A model generated the notes under the pieces. That model was given only the letters and a program-made list of their open reading frames with translations. It was not told the origin of the DNA and made no database searches. A stretch of DNA of 35,672 bases from the NCBI GenBank assembly GCA_017399165.1, contig JAFQEF010000125.1:1-35672 (forward strand). Direction: 5' to 3'. This document shows positions 1-7,477 of the stretch, in pieces (the stretch's first letter is position 1; each line of letters opens with the position of its first letter). A program made the position numbers and the translations under genes. Origin of the DNA: Akkermansia sp. (GTDB lineage Bacteria; Verrucomicrobiota; Verrucomicrobiia; Verrucomicrobiales; Akkermansiaceae).

Positions 1-29
1 CCTCGGGCTCGGGTGTTTTTTTTTCACGT

Positions 30-136
30 GCAGGGGCTTACGCCCCTGCCTAAGCTATTTCGCCCCACAAGGGGGCTATCAAATTTGGCGGGCATTCGCC
101 CGCGGGTACGATATTTTTTTCGCCCCTCGCCGGGGC
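30..136. repeat. Cluster of short GC-rich REP-like hairpins
   Basis: Four palindromes lie within about 110 bp. GCAGGGGC/GCCCCTGC with loop TTAC is at 30-49. GCCCC/GGGGC is at 62-76. GCGGGC/GCCCGC with loop ATTC is at 88-103. GCCCC/GGGGC is at 122-136. The rest of 1-307 holds no convincing gene or promoter. The hairpins resemble REP/RAYT-type dispersed palindromes, which is inferred from form only. They lie downstream of the exbD-like gene and could stabilise or end its message. Confidence 0.5.
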
Positions 137-307
137 TCAAAAATTCGGCTCGCTAACGCTCGCCTCCTCCCCCACAACTACCAATTTGTAGGGACCTCGG
201 TAAGTCTCAGGATGGAAGATTAATGGCTTGGTTGAGTTTTTCGACGTCCTCAATTCGTCATTCGTACTTCAACTCGCCTTTTGCCTGATTATTCCTCCTC
301 GCCGAAC

Positions 308-724
308 TTATCTCTCCGGGTTGATGCGCACGGGCACTTGGTCTATATGCAGACCGGATTCATGGAGGAGATCCAACGCATGGATGAAATTGCCCATGGA
401 TGCTCCCTCTGCCGCAGATACTTGAATGGCGGTGTCGGGGTTCTCCTTGAGTAGAGAGGATATGGCAGTGGGCAGCTCTGCCGCTGTCAGGATTTTGCCT
501 TTGAGCGCCAAAGTACCGTCCGCCGCAATTTCCAGCAGCACTTGGTTGCGGTCTCCCTCTGTGCCGCTGAGGCTGTCCGTACGCGGAACATCCAAATGCA
601 GCACGCTCACTTGGCGTTTAAACTCTGTTTGCACAATGAAGAAAATAAGCAGAATGGTCAGAATGTCAAGCATCGGCACAATGTTGACACTGCTGATAAC
701 GGGCTTGCGGGTGTAAATGTTCAT
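308..724 (-). CDS. exbD: ExbD/TolR-type biopolymer transport protein
   Basis: Predicted inner-membrane proton-channel partner of the ExbB/TolQ-like protein encoded just upstream. It would help convert proton-motive force into movement of the TonB-like protein of the same operon. The 138-residue product has the family layout: a short cytoplasmic N-terminus, one membrane segment at about residues 14-32 containing the expected aspartate (PMLDILTILLIFF, Asp20), and a periplasmic domain with the repeated 'AxGxL' and 'A.qV.A' type strands. It is the last gene of a three-gene minus-strand operon and starts 9 bp after the exbB-like stop. The start has no Shine-Dalgarno sequence. ExbD, TolR and AglS-type proteins cannot be told apart from sequence alone, so the symbol is at family level. 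Confidence 0.85.
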   Translation of the reverse strand: MNIYTRKPVISSVNIVPMLDILTILLIFFIVQTEFKRQVSVLHLDVPRTDSLSGTEGDRNQVLLEIAADGTLALKGKILTAAELPTAISSLLKENPDTAIQVSAAEGASMGNFIHALDLLHESGLHIDQVPVRINPER

Positions 725-733
725 GGCCGTGGG

Positions 734-1345
734 TCAACTTTTGTGGCACATAGCCAGCAGATAGGTGAATTGCTCGTCCAGTTGCGCGGCTTCGCGCTCT
801 AAGGCTCTCTCAAAGCAGCTTTGTGCAATGATGCCGGGCACGGCAATCGCCAAACCGAAGATGGTGGTGTAGAGTGCTTTGGAGATACCCAGTGCAATGC
901 CCTCTTGAGCCCCCGGAGTGCCGAATACGCCGAAAATATCTACCAAGCCCCACGCAGTGCCCAAAATACCAATCATGGGGGCAATGTTGGTGATGGTGGA
1001 GATGAGGGTCATGCCGGCGCGTGAGCGGTCTATGTATTGGCGTAAGCGGCTTTCCACCAGGGTGGGCAGCGTTGGCATATCTTTATGCTCTGCTATAAAG
1101 AGGATGATACGCACAAGCGGCTGCTTGTGGGCAAGCTCACGAATCAAGGCGATGTTGTGCTCCCGCTGCTCTGCATTTTCTACGGTGAGTCTGGCCCACC
1201 ATAAGGGGATGTCTGCCCCGGCATTGCTTTTGAGGCGTATATACCATTGGAAAAAAATGGCCGTTACCAGCAGAACAGAGCATGTCAGCAGTGGGTAGCC
1301 GAACGGGTGACATGCATCGAAGAATTGTTGTATGGTGTTGTACAT
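734..1345 (-). CDS. exbB: MotA/TolQ/ExbB-family proton channel protein
   Basis: Inner-membrane channel subunit that works with the ExbD-like protein to energise the TonB/TolA-like protein. The 203-residue product shows three hydrophobic segments. The first is near residues 18-36. The second and third form the conserved pair in the C-terminal half (ISTITNIAPMIGILGTAWGL, then ALYTTIFGLAIAVPGIIAQ), separated by the usual GxxxGI(S/A)xALxTT region. The GTAWG and A-L-x-T-T signatures are diagnostic of the family. It lies 15 bp after the tonB-like stop and 9 bp before exbD, so the three genes are probably cotranscribed. Whether the system feeds TonB receptors or performs a Tol-type envelope role is not decided by this sequence. 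Confidence 0.88.
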   Translation of the reverse strand: MYNTIQQFFDACHPFGYPLLTCSVLLVTAIFFQWYIRLKSNAGADIPLWWARLTVENAEQREHNIALIRELAHKQPLVRIILFIAEHKDMPTLPTLVESRLRQYIDRSRAGMTLISTITNIAPMIGILGTAWGLVDIFGVFGTPGAQEGIALGISKALYTTIFGLAIAVPGIIAQSCFERALEREAAQLDEQFTYLLAMCHKS

Positions 1346-1360
1346 GATGGTGGTGTGGGG

Positions 1361-2566
1361 TTAATTAAAGTCGAAGGTGATGATGAGCTCCATGAGGTTG
1401 CCTACCAGCGTTTTAACAACGGCCTTCGGCATTTGGGGGAATTGTGCACGGCGAATGGCTGCAAAGGTGAAGGATTGCTGGCTTACACTTGCCCCGCGGC
1501 GGTTCACCAGGTTCATGCTCTCCACGCCGCCGCGTGTGTTGAGCCTGATAGCGATAATGAGCGTGCCGGGTATGATATCCCCGCGGTGTTGGTCACATGC
1601 AAAATACCATTGCGCGGCAATAAGGCGGTACACCAGTTCCTCATATTGCCCGCGCGGCGTGGCCTCCACATTGCAAGAGGGCATGCGCCCTATCACAAAT
1701 TGCCCCGTGCTGCGTGTTCTGCGCTCTGTGGTGCGTAAACCCGGTGGCTGCGCGTGGTCTGCCTGCGTGGGGTCATATACCGGGCGGCGGGTATTTGCAG
1801 GCGGGGGTATCGGTGCGTGGGCAGGGGCTTCATCCTGCCCTTGTGGTACGCCTTGCGGGGGTGTTGCCGTGTCTTCCTTTGGTTCCTCCTGCACGGATTC
1901 ATCTTCCCGGGGCGGGGTAAGTTTCAAATCACCCTCCGTATCTGCCGGTATAGTGGCTTGAGTGGTGGTGGTTTCCGGTTCTGTTGGGGTGGGGGTGCTC
2001 CCGGTGTCCGGTTGCGGTGTGGGTGTGGAGTCGGGCTCACCACGGGGCGGTGTGGGTACCGGTGGTGTTGTGGGTGTGGGCTCGGCCTGCTGAACTTGCG
2101 GGGGCGTGGCAGGCTGTGGCTCATTTTTGCCGTAGTGTTGCACATCGCCGTCCTGTCGTTCTTGTTGCAGGGTGTTGAGCTCCTCCTTTTCTTCACCCTC
2201 CATGGTGGGTATGGGGGCATCACTTTGGCGGGTGTTGTTGTTCATTCCCTCGGCACGGGCATTGCGTTGCCCCTCAAAATCGGCGTTGTTGGGGCGTTGT
2301 TGGGGGCGGTCTGCATCCGTCTTGGCAAAGGGTTTTTGCTCGTTAGGTTTATTTTCCTGCGGGGGGCTTGCTTTTTCTTTTTTATCGGCAGCTCGTGTTA
2401 TCAGAATACGCTTGTGCCCGCCCCGCTTTTGTTGGCGGGGGGATGGCGAATCCGCCGTAAGTACTAATACCACGGCCAATACCACATGTAACGCCAGAGA
2501 GAGCAATAAACACAGCGACAGCGTGCTTATACGCTGCAATCTGTAGCTGCCGGCTCCCTTTTGCAT
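1361..2566 (-). CDS. TonB/TolA-like energy transducer with long Pro-rich linker
   Basis: Predicted periplasm-spanning energy transducer of the ExbB/ExbD system. A cytoplasmic stub is followed by one membrane anchor (SLCLLLSLALHVVLAVVLVL, near residues 17-36). A very long, low-complexity Pro/Thr/Glu/Gln linker runs over about residues 45-280. The C-terminal domain (last ~100 residues) has the TonB/TolA-like pattern of an amphipathic helix with QWYFAC followed by strands (TLIIAIRLNTRGGVESM). The open frame begins at a GTG at 2581, but a -10-like TTTGAT covers 2573-2578, so the ATG at 2566 is preferred (401 residues). The first gene of the operon, it lies divergent from the gene at 2683. No TonB-dependent receptor is adjacent. 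TonB versus TolA is undecided. Confidence 0.75.
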   Translation of the reverse strand: MQKGAGSYRLQRISTLSLCLLLSLALHVVLAVVLVLTADSPSPRQQKRGGHKRILITRAADKKEKASPPQENKPNEQKPFAKTDADRPQQRPNNADFEGQRNARAEGMNNNTRQSDAPIPTMEGEEKEELNTLQQERQDGDVQHYGKNEPQPATPPQVQQAEPTPTTPPVPTPPRGEPDSTPTPQPDTGSTPTPTEPETTTTQATIPADTEGDLKLTPPREDESVQEEPKEDTATPPQGVPQGQDEAPAHAPIPPPANTRRPVYDPTQADHAQPPGLRTTERRTRSTGQFVIGRMPSCNVEATPRGQYEELVYRLIAAQWYFACDQHRGDIIPGTLIIAIRLNTRGGVESMNLVNRRGASVSQQSFTFAAIRRAQFPQMPKAVVKTLVGNLMELIITFDFN

Positions 2567-2572
2567 TGACAT

Positions 2573-2601
2573 ATCAAACACTATTTATGGCGCCCTTGCA
2601 A
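2573..2601 (-). promoter_or_regulatory. Promoter of tonB-like/exbB/exbD operon
   Basis: On the minus strand TTGCAA (2596-2601) is followed by a 17-bp spacer and TTTGAT (2573-2578). The -10 ends 6 bp before the ATG at 2566, so the message should be essentially leaderless. The -10 is a weak match (4/6). Confidence comes from exact spacing and agreement with other promoters in the window. Confidence 0.5.
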
Positions 2602-2644
2602 GTTTTTATCGTGTCAGATTGCGGCGCAAATGTTAATTTGATTC

Positions 2645-2672
2645 TTGACATGGCAAAATCATGTGTTAGAAT
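2645..2672 (+). promoter_or_regulatory. Sigma70-like promoter of exported coiled-coil gene
   Basis: TTGACA (2645-2650), a 16-bp spacer and TAGAAT (2667-2672). The -10 ends 10 bp before the ATG at 2683. This argues against the in-frame ATGs at 2566 and 2650, which lie upstream of the promoter or inside it. Confidence 0.7.
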
Positions 2673-2682
2673 TTCGGCACTT

Positions 2683-3198
2683 ATGAAACTTCTCGCTTTC
2701 CTGATGTTGTTCAGCTTTATGGTCTCTGCCCCGGTGGCAGAGGCTCAGTGGTCTAATGGTTCCGGTCAAGAGCTCTCTGCTAAAGAAAAACGTAAGCAGG
2801 ACAAAATGGAGGCTAAAGCCGCCCGCAAAGAGGCTGCTCTTTACTATAAAGAATATATCGTCAAAAAGCGTAAATCTCTTATTCTGGTGAAGAAGATTGA
2901 GGATGAGCGCTCTCGCGAGGCATCTGTGCGCAGCTTTAAAATGTTGTTTGAAGAAGAGGAAGACGTTGCTGACGATGAGATGGGGAGTGGCCGAGTCGTT
3001 GGTGGTGGCAACAACAGGAGGAGAGGCCCCTCTGTAAGTGATGGGGCAAAAGGCAAAGCCATGGAGGCCGAGCGTAAAAAGTACGAAAAGCAAATCAAGA
3101 AAATTGACACGCAAATTGAGGCGGAGAAAACGCGTATTGAAGAGGCTGAGCTGATGACTGATGAGTTGCAAGGCTTTATTAAACAGGCCCTGCAATAA
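2683..3198 (+). CDS. Small exported, highly charged coiled-coil protein
   Basis: No family is recognised. The 171-residue product starts with a clear signal peptide (MKLLAFLMLFSFMVSAPVAEA, cleavage likely after residue 21). The mature part is very rich in Lys, Glu and Arg with helical heptad-like stretches. A Gly/Arg-rich turn (GRVVGGGNNRRRGPS) divides it into two helical halves, and the second (KKYEKQIKKIDTQIEAEKTR) looks like a coiled coil. A longer open frame reaches upstream, but the start at 2683 is chosen because it gives the signal peptide and lies just after a strong promoter. It is divergent from the tonB-like operon and lies about 115 bp upstream of mutL, which has its own promoter. 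It is probably periplasmic, possibly an OmpH-like chaperone or envelope-binding protein, but that is only a guess from its shape. Confidence 0.7.
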   Translation: MKLLAFLMLFSFMVSAPVAEAQWSNGSGQELSAKEKRKQDKMEAKAARKEAALYYKEYIVKKRKSLILVKKIEDERSREASVRSFKMLFEEEEDVADDEMGSGRVVGGGNNRRRGPSVSDGAKGKAMEAERKKYEKQIKKIDTQIEAEKTRIEEAELMTDELQGFIKQALQ

Positions 3199-3273
3199 CA
3201 TATTTTAGCTTTTATCACCTAAAGGGCGGGCTATGGCTATAGTTCGTCCTTTTTTTTCTGTCGTAATACAAGG

Positions 3274-3302
3274 TTGACGCTCTTGCTGCCCTGTGGTAGA
3301 AT
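3274..3302 (+). promoter_or_regulatory. Promoter of mutL
   Basis: TTGACG (3274-3279), a 17-bp spacer and TAGAAT (3297-3302). The -10 ends 13 bp before the mutL ATG, giving a predicted leader of about 7 nt with no ribosome binding site. Confidence 0.7.
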
Positions 3303-3315
3303 TCGCCTGTAAAAT

Positions 3316-5250
3316 ATGACGCAGCAGACCGATAGCAAAATCCACCGCATGAGCGATGTGCTGGCCAGCCAAGTGGCGGCCGGAGAGGTGGTGGAGCGTC
3401 CGGCCTCTGTGGTCAAAGAGCTGGTGGAAAACAGCATTGATGCCGGGGCTACCTTGGTGCGTGTAGAGGTGCGCCGTGGCGGTGTGTCCCTCATCAAAGT
3501 TACGGATAACGGCGGCGGTATGAGCCGTGCAGATGCCGAGCTGTGTTTGGAACGCCACGCCACCAGCAAGCTGCTGAGTTATGAGGATTTGTTTGATATT
3601 CAGCAACTTGGGTTCCGTGGTGAGGCTTTGCCCAGCATTGCATCCGTAGCGCAGGTGCGCATCACCACGCGCCGTGCGGAGGATGTGGAGGGCACGCTCA
3701 TAACCTGCCATGGTGGTGAAATGCAGCCCCCCATGAATGCCGGTTGTGCCCCCGGTACGGAGATTGCCGTGAGCAACCTTTTCTTCAATACGCCCGTGCG
3801 GCGCAAGTTCCTCAAGAGCGATGATACGGAGTTCGGCCACATTGAGCACCAATTGCGCTTGCATGCACTGGCGTTTCCCCGGGTGCGTTTCATTTTGATA
3901 AAAGACGGCACTGTGGTGTTTGATGTGCCCGCCACCACAGATTTACGGCAGCGTATCTCAGAGTTTGTGGGCAGAGACACGGCATCCGCCTTGCTGCGTA
4001 TTAAGCCCACACATGGCGCGGGCGTGCAGGTGAGCGGGTTTTTGATGCCGCTCTCAGAGGCTCGCCGCAACCGCCGTTTGCAGTTTGTTTTCCTGAATGG
4101 TCGCCCCATTGAGGATAAGATTGTTGCCCGTGCCGTGAGGGATGGCTATGGAGGATTCCCCACCGGCTTGCACCCCGCACTCTTTTTATATTTGGAGGTA
4201 GACCCCGGTTTGGTGGACGTGAATGTACACCCCGCCAAGCGAGAGGTGCGTTTCCGCCGCCCGTCAGACCTCACCACCTGCATTATAGATGCCATTGCCG
4301 GCACGCTCTCCGTGCATGCCCGCGGTGAAAAGGAGGATTCCCCCGAGCCGGAGCCCCCCGCCTTGGTGCTGCGCCCCGTGTTGGAGCCCCAACAACGTGA
4401 GCTGCAACTGCCCCCGCGAGAAACGCCACCCGCACCGCGCCCGCAGCCTGTTCCCCCCGCGCCGCGCCCGCAGCCTGCCCCTGCGCCGCAACCACCGGCA
4501 GAACCACGCCCTCAACCGCATCGCCCTGCAACGGTTCCGGCTCCCGCACCTGTAGCTCGCCCTCAATCTGTCGAGCAAGTTCGCCCCGCCACGGTGGCGC
4601 CGCCTGCTCAAGCGGTGGAATCAGCCCCGCCTGCGCAAGCTCCGTGTAAAGCAAAAGAGCAGGGGGCTGCTGTGCCCAATTTCCGTTTTATCGGCGTGCT
4701 GGCAGACTCTTACCTCCTCTTTGAAAATAAGGAGGGGCTGGTGATGCTCTCCCCCCGCGCCGCGCGTGAGCGCATTATTTTTGAGCGTCTGCTCAACAGC
4801 AACCGCACCCCCATTCATTCTCAGCGTCTGCTGGTGCCTGTTATGCTTGAGCTTGATCCGCGAGATATGGGCGTGGCGCTCGAGGTGCGCGAGCAACTGC
4901 AACAAGCAGGCTTCCTCATCTCCCCCTTCGGCCAAAAGACCCTGCGTGTGGAGGCCGTGCCCATGATGCTGAGCCTGCCGCGTGTAGAGGAGTTCATGCT
5001 TGAGCTTATCCGTAGCTTCACCGCGGGTGAGACTCGCTTCCGCAAAGCCCGCAACCCCTTCGAGCCCTACGCCCTGCGCATTGCCAAACAATACGCCGCT
5101 AAGGAGGATATCCGCCCCTGGCTACAAGCCCCCACTCCCTTGCTGGCAGACCTCCTGCGCTGCGAAATCCCCTACTGCACCCCCTCCGGCAAACCCACCC
5201 TCGTGCCCATTACTCTCAACGAAATTTCCCGAAAATTCCAATCGGCGTAA
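3316..5250 (+). CDS. mutL: DNA mismatch repair protein MutL
   Basis: GHKL-ATPase mismatch repair factor that links mismatch recognition by MutS to strand removal. The N-terminal ATPase domain (about residues 1-330) is textbook: SQVAAGEVVERPASVVKELV, the NSIDAGA and DNGGGM nucleotide motifs, GFRGEALPSIASV, and NGRPI later on. A Pro/Ala-rich linker with internal repeats of APRPQP spans about residues 345-450. The C-terminal dimerisation domain follows. The metal-binding endonuclease motifs are degenerate. Where DQHA-x2-E is expected the sequence reads SPRAARERIIFE (residues 479-490). The CPHGRP motif is replaced by CTPSGKP (621-627). An E. coli-like, nuclease-free MutL is therefore predicted. 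At 644 residues the length is normal. The start is fixed by the promoter and by the conserved N-terminus. Confidence 0.95.
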   Translation: MTQQTDSKIHRMSDVLASQVAAGEVVERPASVVKELVENSIDAGATLVRVEVRRGGVSLIKVTDNGGGMSRADAELCLERHATSKLLSYEDLFDIQQLGFRGEALPSIASVAQVRITTRRAEDVEGTLITCHGGEMQPPMNAGCAPGTEIAVSNLFFNTPVRRKFLKSDDTEFGHIEHQLRLHALAFPRVRFILIKDGTVVFDVPATTDLRQRISEFVGRDTASALLRIKPTHGAGVQVSGFLMPLSEARRNRRLQFVFLNGRPIEDKIVARAVRDGYGGFPTGLHPALFLYLEVDPGLVDVNVHPAKREVRFRRPSDLTTCIIDAIAGTLSVHARGEKEDSPEPEPPALVLRPVLEPQQRELQLPPRETPPAPRPQPVPPAPRPQPAPAPQPPAEPRPQPHRPATVPAPAPVARPQSVEQVRPATVAPPAQAVESAPPAQAPCKAKEQGAAVPNFRFIGVLADSYLLFENKEGLVMLSPRAARERIIFERLLNSNRTPIHSQRLLVPVMLELDPRDMGVALEVREQLQQAGFLISPFGQKTLRVEAVPMMLSLPRVEEFMLELIRSFTAGETRFRKARNPFEPYALRIAKQYAAKEDIRPWLQAPTPLLADLLRCEIPYCTPSGKPTLVPITLNEISRKFQSA

Positions 5251-5272
5251 GTCTCCCTTTTTGCCATTTTGT

Positions 5273-5356
5273 GGAAAAAGTGTCAAATTTGCCCCTGTTT
5301 GAGTTGGAAAAAGTGTCAAATTTAGTGCTGCTAACACCGGAAAAAGTGTAAAATCT
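5273..5356. repeat. Three 18-bp direct repeats with exact 33-bp period
   Basis: GGAAAAAGTGTCAAATTT occurs at 5273-5290 and 5306-5323, with a diverged copy at 5339-5356. The copies are separated by two unrelated 15-bp spacers. On the minus strand the copies carry TTGACA, TTGACA and TTTACA. The layout resembles multiple protein-binding sites or the multi-repeat ends of IS21-type insertion sequences. No transposase is nearby. Together with the palindromes further right, this is part of the 376-bp gene-free stretch 5251-5626. Confidence 0.6.
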
Positions 5357-5438
5357 TGTAATACGCGTGGGAACATTTAGATGTTTTGGCCTATGTTGAC
5401 AGATAAATGGGTGGTTGAGAGGGAGAATACTATCGGAG

Positions 5439-5526
5439 TGTTGGACTTTAGTCCAACATTTATTATCAAGGCATACCAATAACATAAAATGGGACTGAAG
5501 TCCCACCCTACGATATAGACAACTTG
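5439..5526. repeat. REP-like palindromic element, copy 1
   Basis: Two hairpins lie close together: TGTTGGAC/GTCCAACA with loop TTTA (5439-5458), and TGGGAC/GTCCCA with loop TGAA (5490-5505). The second is followed by CCCTACGATATAG. The second hairpin and tail recur at 27714-27752 with compensating base-pair changes in the stem. This is a dispersed repeat, probably non-coding and REP-like. Confidence 0.65.
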
Positions 5527-5563
5527 CCATTTTACTATTTATTCCCATGCTTATATCCTAATG

Positions 5564-5605
5564 TAAAAAATGTGAGGCAGCCCCGTATACAGGACTGCCT
5601 CACAT
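5564..5605 (-). terminator. Rho-independent terminator of the PEP-CTERM gene
   Basis: ATGTGAGGCAG (5570-5580) pairs with CTGCCTCACAT (5595-5605) around a 14-nt loop. On the minus strand the hairpin is followed directly by TTTTTT (from 5569 downwards). It lies just beyond the stop of the minus-strand surface-protein gene. Confidence 0.8.
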
Positions 5606-5626
5606 AAAATTGATACGCCCCAATCT

Positions 5627-7321
5627 TTACCTGCGGCGTCGGCGAGCTGCAAGGGCCGCCAGTGCCAGCAGACTCAACGTTGCTGTGCTCGGTTCCGGTA
5701 CAACTCGGTTTACACCGGTTACATATACTGTCCCTGAATCGTATACTAAGTTTGTCTTCTCATTAATCCAATCACCGGTGAAGTAATCAGCGGCATTCAG
5801 CGTGATAGCCTGTCCGGTCTTGGTTGCGGTGATATTATCAAGCACAAACTTAACGGTGTTTACATCAGTAAAGAGTATAACCTGAGAGTCCTTTTCATAT
5901 TCAGCATGTAAGGTCAACACAAGGTTGATTTTTTCACCCTCTGTTGCGTTGAATGTCAGTGTCCCGTTAATCACGCTTAAATGCGCGCCATCTGCCTTGT
6001 AGGAAGAACCGGCTGCAAAATTCAGATTGCCGCAGGTTACACCCCCTAATTTTTCGTTGAAGATAGAAACGGTCTCTTCTGCTGCTAAAGTTATGACAGG
6101 TATAGCCTCGGTAACTTCTGTTCGCTCGACTGATAAGGTTGCACCTTGATTGATGTTTATATTTTTTGCCGTCAGTTTGGCACTGCCATCTGTTCCTCCA
6201 ATCGTTAATTGTCCCGTGCTGTTGATGTTAACATCGTATGTTCTAGATGCATTCACTTCTGCATCTAATACTTTCATCGTTGCCTTTCCATCTGCAACAA
6301 CATTAATGGCATGAGTTTTCAATGTTGCTTTGTCCTCTACTCTTAAAGTGCCACCATACAAGTTAACCGTATTCAGTAACTCACTGGTACGAGAACTGGC
6401 GATTTCTGTAGTTGTTCCGTCAGACCCTTTAATTTCTTTCAAGTGCTCTTCCGTATACTTGCCGCTGAAAACAATGTCACCTGTGGCTTTTTGAGTTACA
6501 CCGTTTGCATCTTCGTAATCGGTATTAAGCGAAACGATTGCATTGTTTTTATGTTTCATGTACAATGAATCATAAATCGTGATGTTACCGGCATTTTTTG
6601 ATGAAAGCGTAAGCTCATCCGCAGATTCTAAGTGAATACTTCGTAAAAGATACACCGCAGCTTCATTCCCCTCTTGTATCTTTTCGTAGTTTTTTTCAAA
6701 AAGAACGATATCGTTGCCTGATATGTTGAGGTTTCCGATTGTAAAAATCGCACCTCCATGCGCCGAAGATGCAAAATCTACTGTTGAGGCAGTTGTTGAA
6801 CCGGTTGCTGCTGCATATGATGAGGCTGCAACGTAATTATGGCGAAACGTAACGGCTCCGTTATGAAGTAAATCTATATTTGCCGTGCTATAAATGGCTC
6901 CTCCTGCTGAATATGAAAAGGCTTTTGCTCTATAACCTCTTAGTGTTTTAGCTGAAGTTGATGCCTGTGCGTAATTATCCGAAAAATCAACATGAGTGTT
7001 GTTATTGATGTGTATGGAGTTTGTCGAATAAATGGCACCTCCGTAAGAGTAGGCATTTGCTACAAGAGCGTTTCCTACGCCTATGCCTGCTTCTAGGTTT
7101 TTAATAGAAGTTGAGGAGTTATTGCTAAGTGTTACATTTTGATATTGAAAAATTTCCAATATGTTTTGAGTGTTAATGCCTCCGCCATAAGCGTAGGGTA
7201 CTTCGTAGCTTGTCGATGTTTTAGTGTTGGTTTGGAACTTAATTTCGTATATGTTGGGTATCTCTTGTGCTGAGAGTATATTAGCAGTGATAAAAAGAGA
7301 GAGAAGTTTCGAGATTTTCAT
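5627..7321 (-). CDS. PEP-CTERM surface protein with Pmp-like GGAI/FxxN repeats
   Basis: Predicted exported surface protein of 564 residues. It has a signal peptide (MKISKLLSLFITANILSA) and a C-terminal PEP-CTERM sorting tail: VPEPS, a short hydrophobic helix, then RRRRR. Such tails are handled by exosortase-type systems. The N-terminal half has repeats typical of chlamydial polymorphic membrane proteins. GGAI motifs at residues 94, 140 and 189 are each followed 19 residues later by FSDN, FRHN and FEKN (113, 159, 208). A degenerate copy (GGGI, FQYQN) is at 46-61. A beta-helix passenger fold is implied. The rest is Thr/Asn/Ala-rich beta structure. Base composition is more AT-rich than its neighbours. 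Upstream lies a predicted invertible promoter segment and a tyrosine recombinase gene, so on/off expression is likely. Confidence 0.85.
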   Translation of the reverse strand: MKISKLLSLFITANILSAQEIPNIYEIKFQTNTKTSTSYEVPYAYGGGINTQNILEIFQYQNVTLSNNSSTSIKNLEAGIGVGNALVANAYSYGGAIYSTNSIHINNNTHVDFSDNYAQASTSAKTLRGYRAKAFSYSAGGAIYSTANIDLLHNGAVTFRHNYVAASSYAAATGSTTASTVDFASSAHGGAIFTIGNLNISGNDIVLFEKNYEKIQEGNEAAVYLLRSIHLESADELTLSSKNAGNITIYDSLYMKHKNNAIVSLNTDYEDANGVTQKATGDIVFSGKYTEEHLKEIKGSDGTTTEIASSRTSELLNTVNLYGGTLRVEDKATLKTHAINVVADGKATMKVLDAEVNASRTYDVNINSTGQLTIGGTDGSAKLTAKNININQGATLSVERTEVTEAIPVITLAAEETVSIFNEKLGGVTCGNLNFAAGSSYKADGAHLSVINGTLTFNATEGEKINLVLTLHAEYEKDSQVILFTDVNTVKFVLDNITATKTGQAITLNAADYFTGDWINEKTNLVYDSGTVYVTGVNRVVPEPSTATLSLLALAALAARRRRR

Positions 7322-7354
7322 GGTAATAAAAGCAGTTTAACTGTAGTCAGTATA

Positions 7355-7372
7355 CGTATTCATAAGCCGTAA
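7355..7372 (-). repeat. Left inverted repeat of the predicted switch
   Basis: On the minus strand this reads TTACGGCTTATGAATACG and matches 7487-7504 in all 18 positions. Homology stops at both edges (T versus C inside, T versus C outside), as expected of a recombination site rather than a longer duplication. Confidence 0.85.
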
Positions 7373-7477
7373 AGCACCCTATCAAATCGAATGGATATTA
7401 GCGAGTTAAAATTGTTGTTGCTTGTTCGTGAAAAGAGCCTGCGCATACTCAAAGATTTTTGATTTTATCTAACTTTT

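Noticed and set aside
1754..2467. 237-codon plus-strand open frame opposite the tonB-like gene
   Set aside because: It arises from the antisense of the low-complexity Pro-rich linker and is rich in Gly, Cys and Trp without structure.
5273..5356. Repeat-spacer pattern resembling a CRISPR array
   Set aside because: Only three 18-bp repeats with 15-bp spacers. Repeats and spacers are too short for CRISPR, and no cas gene is in the window.
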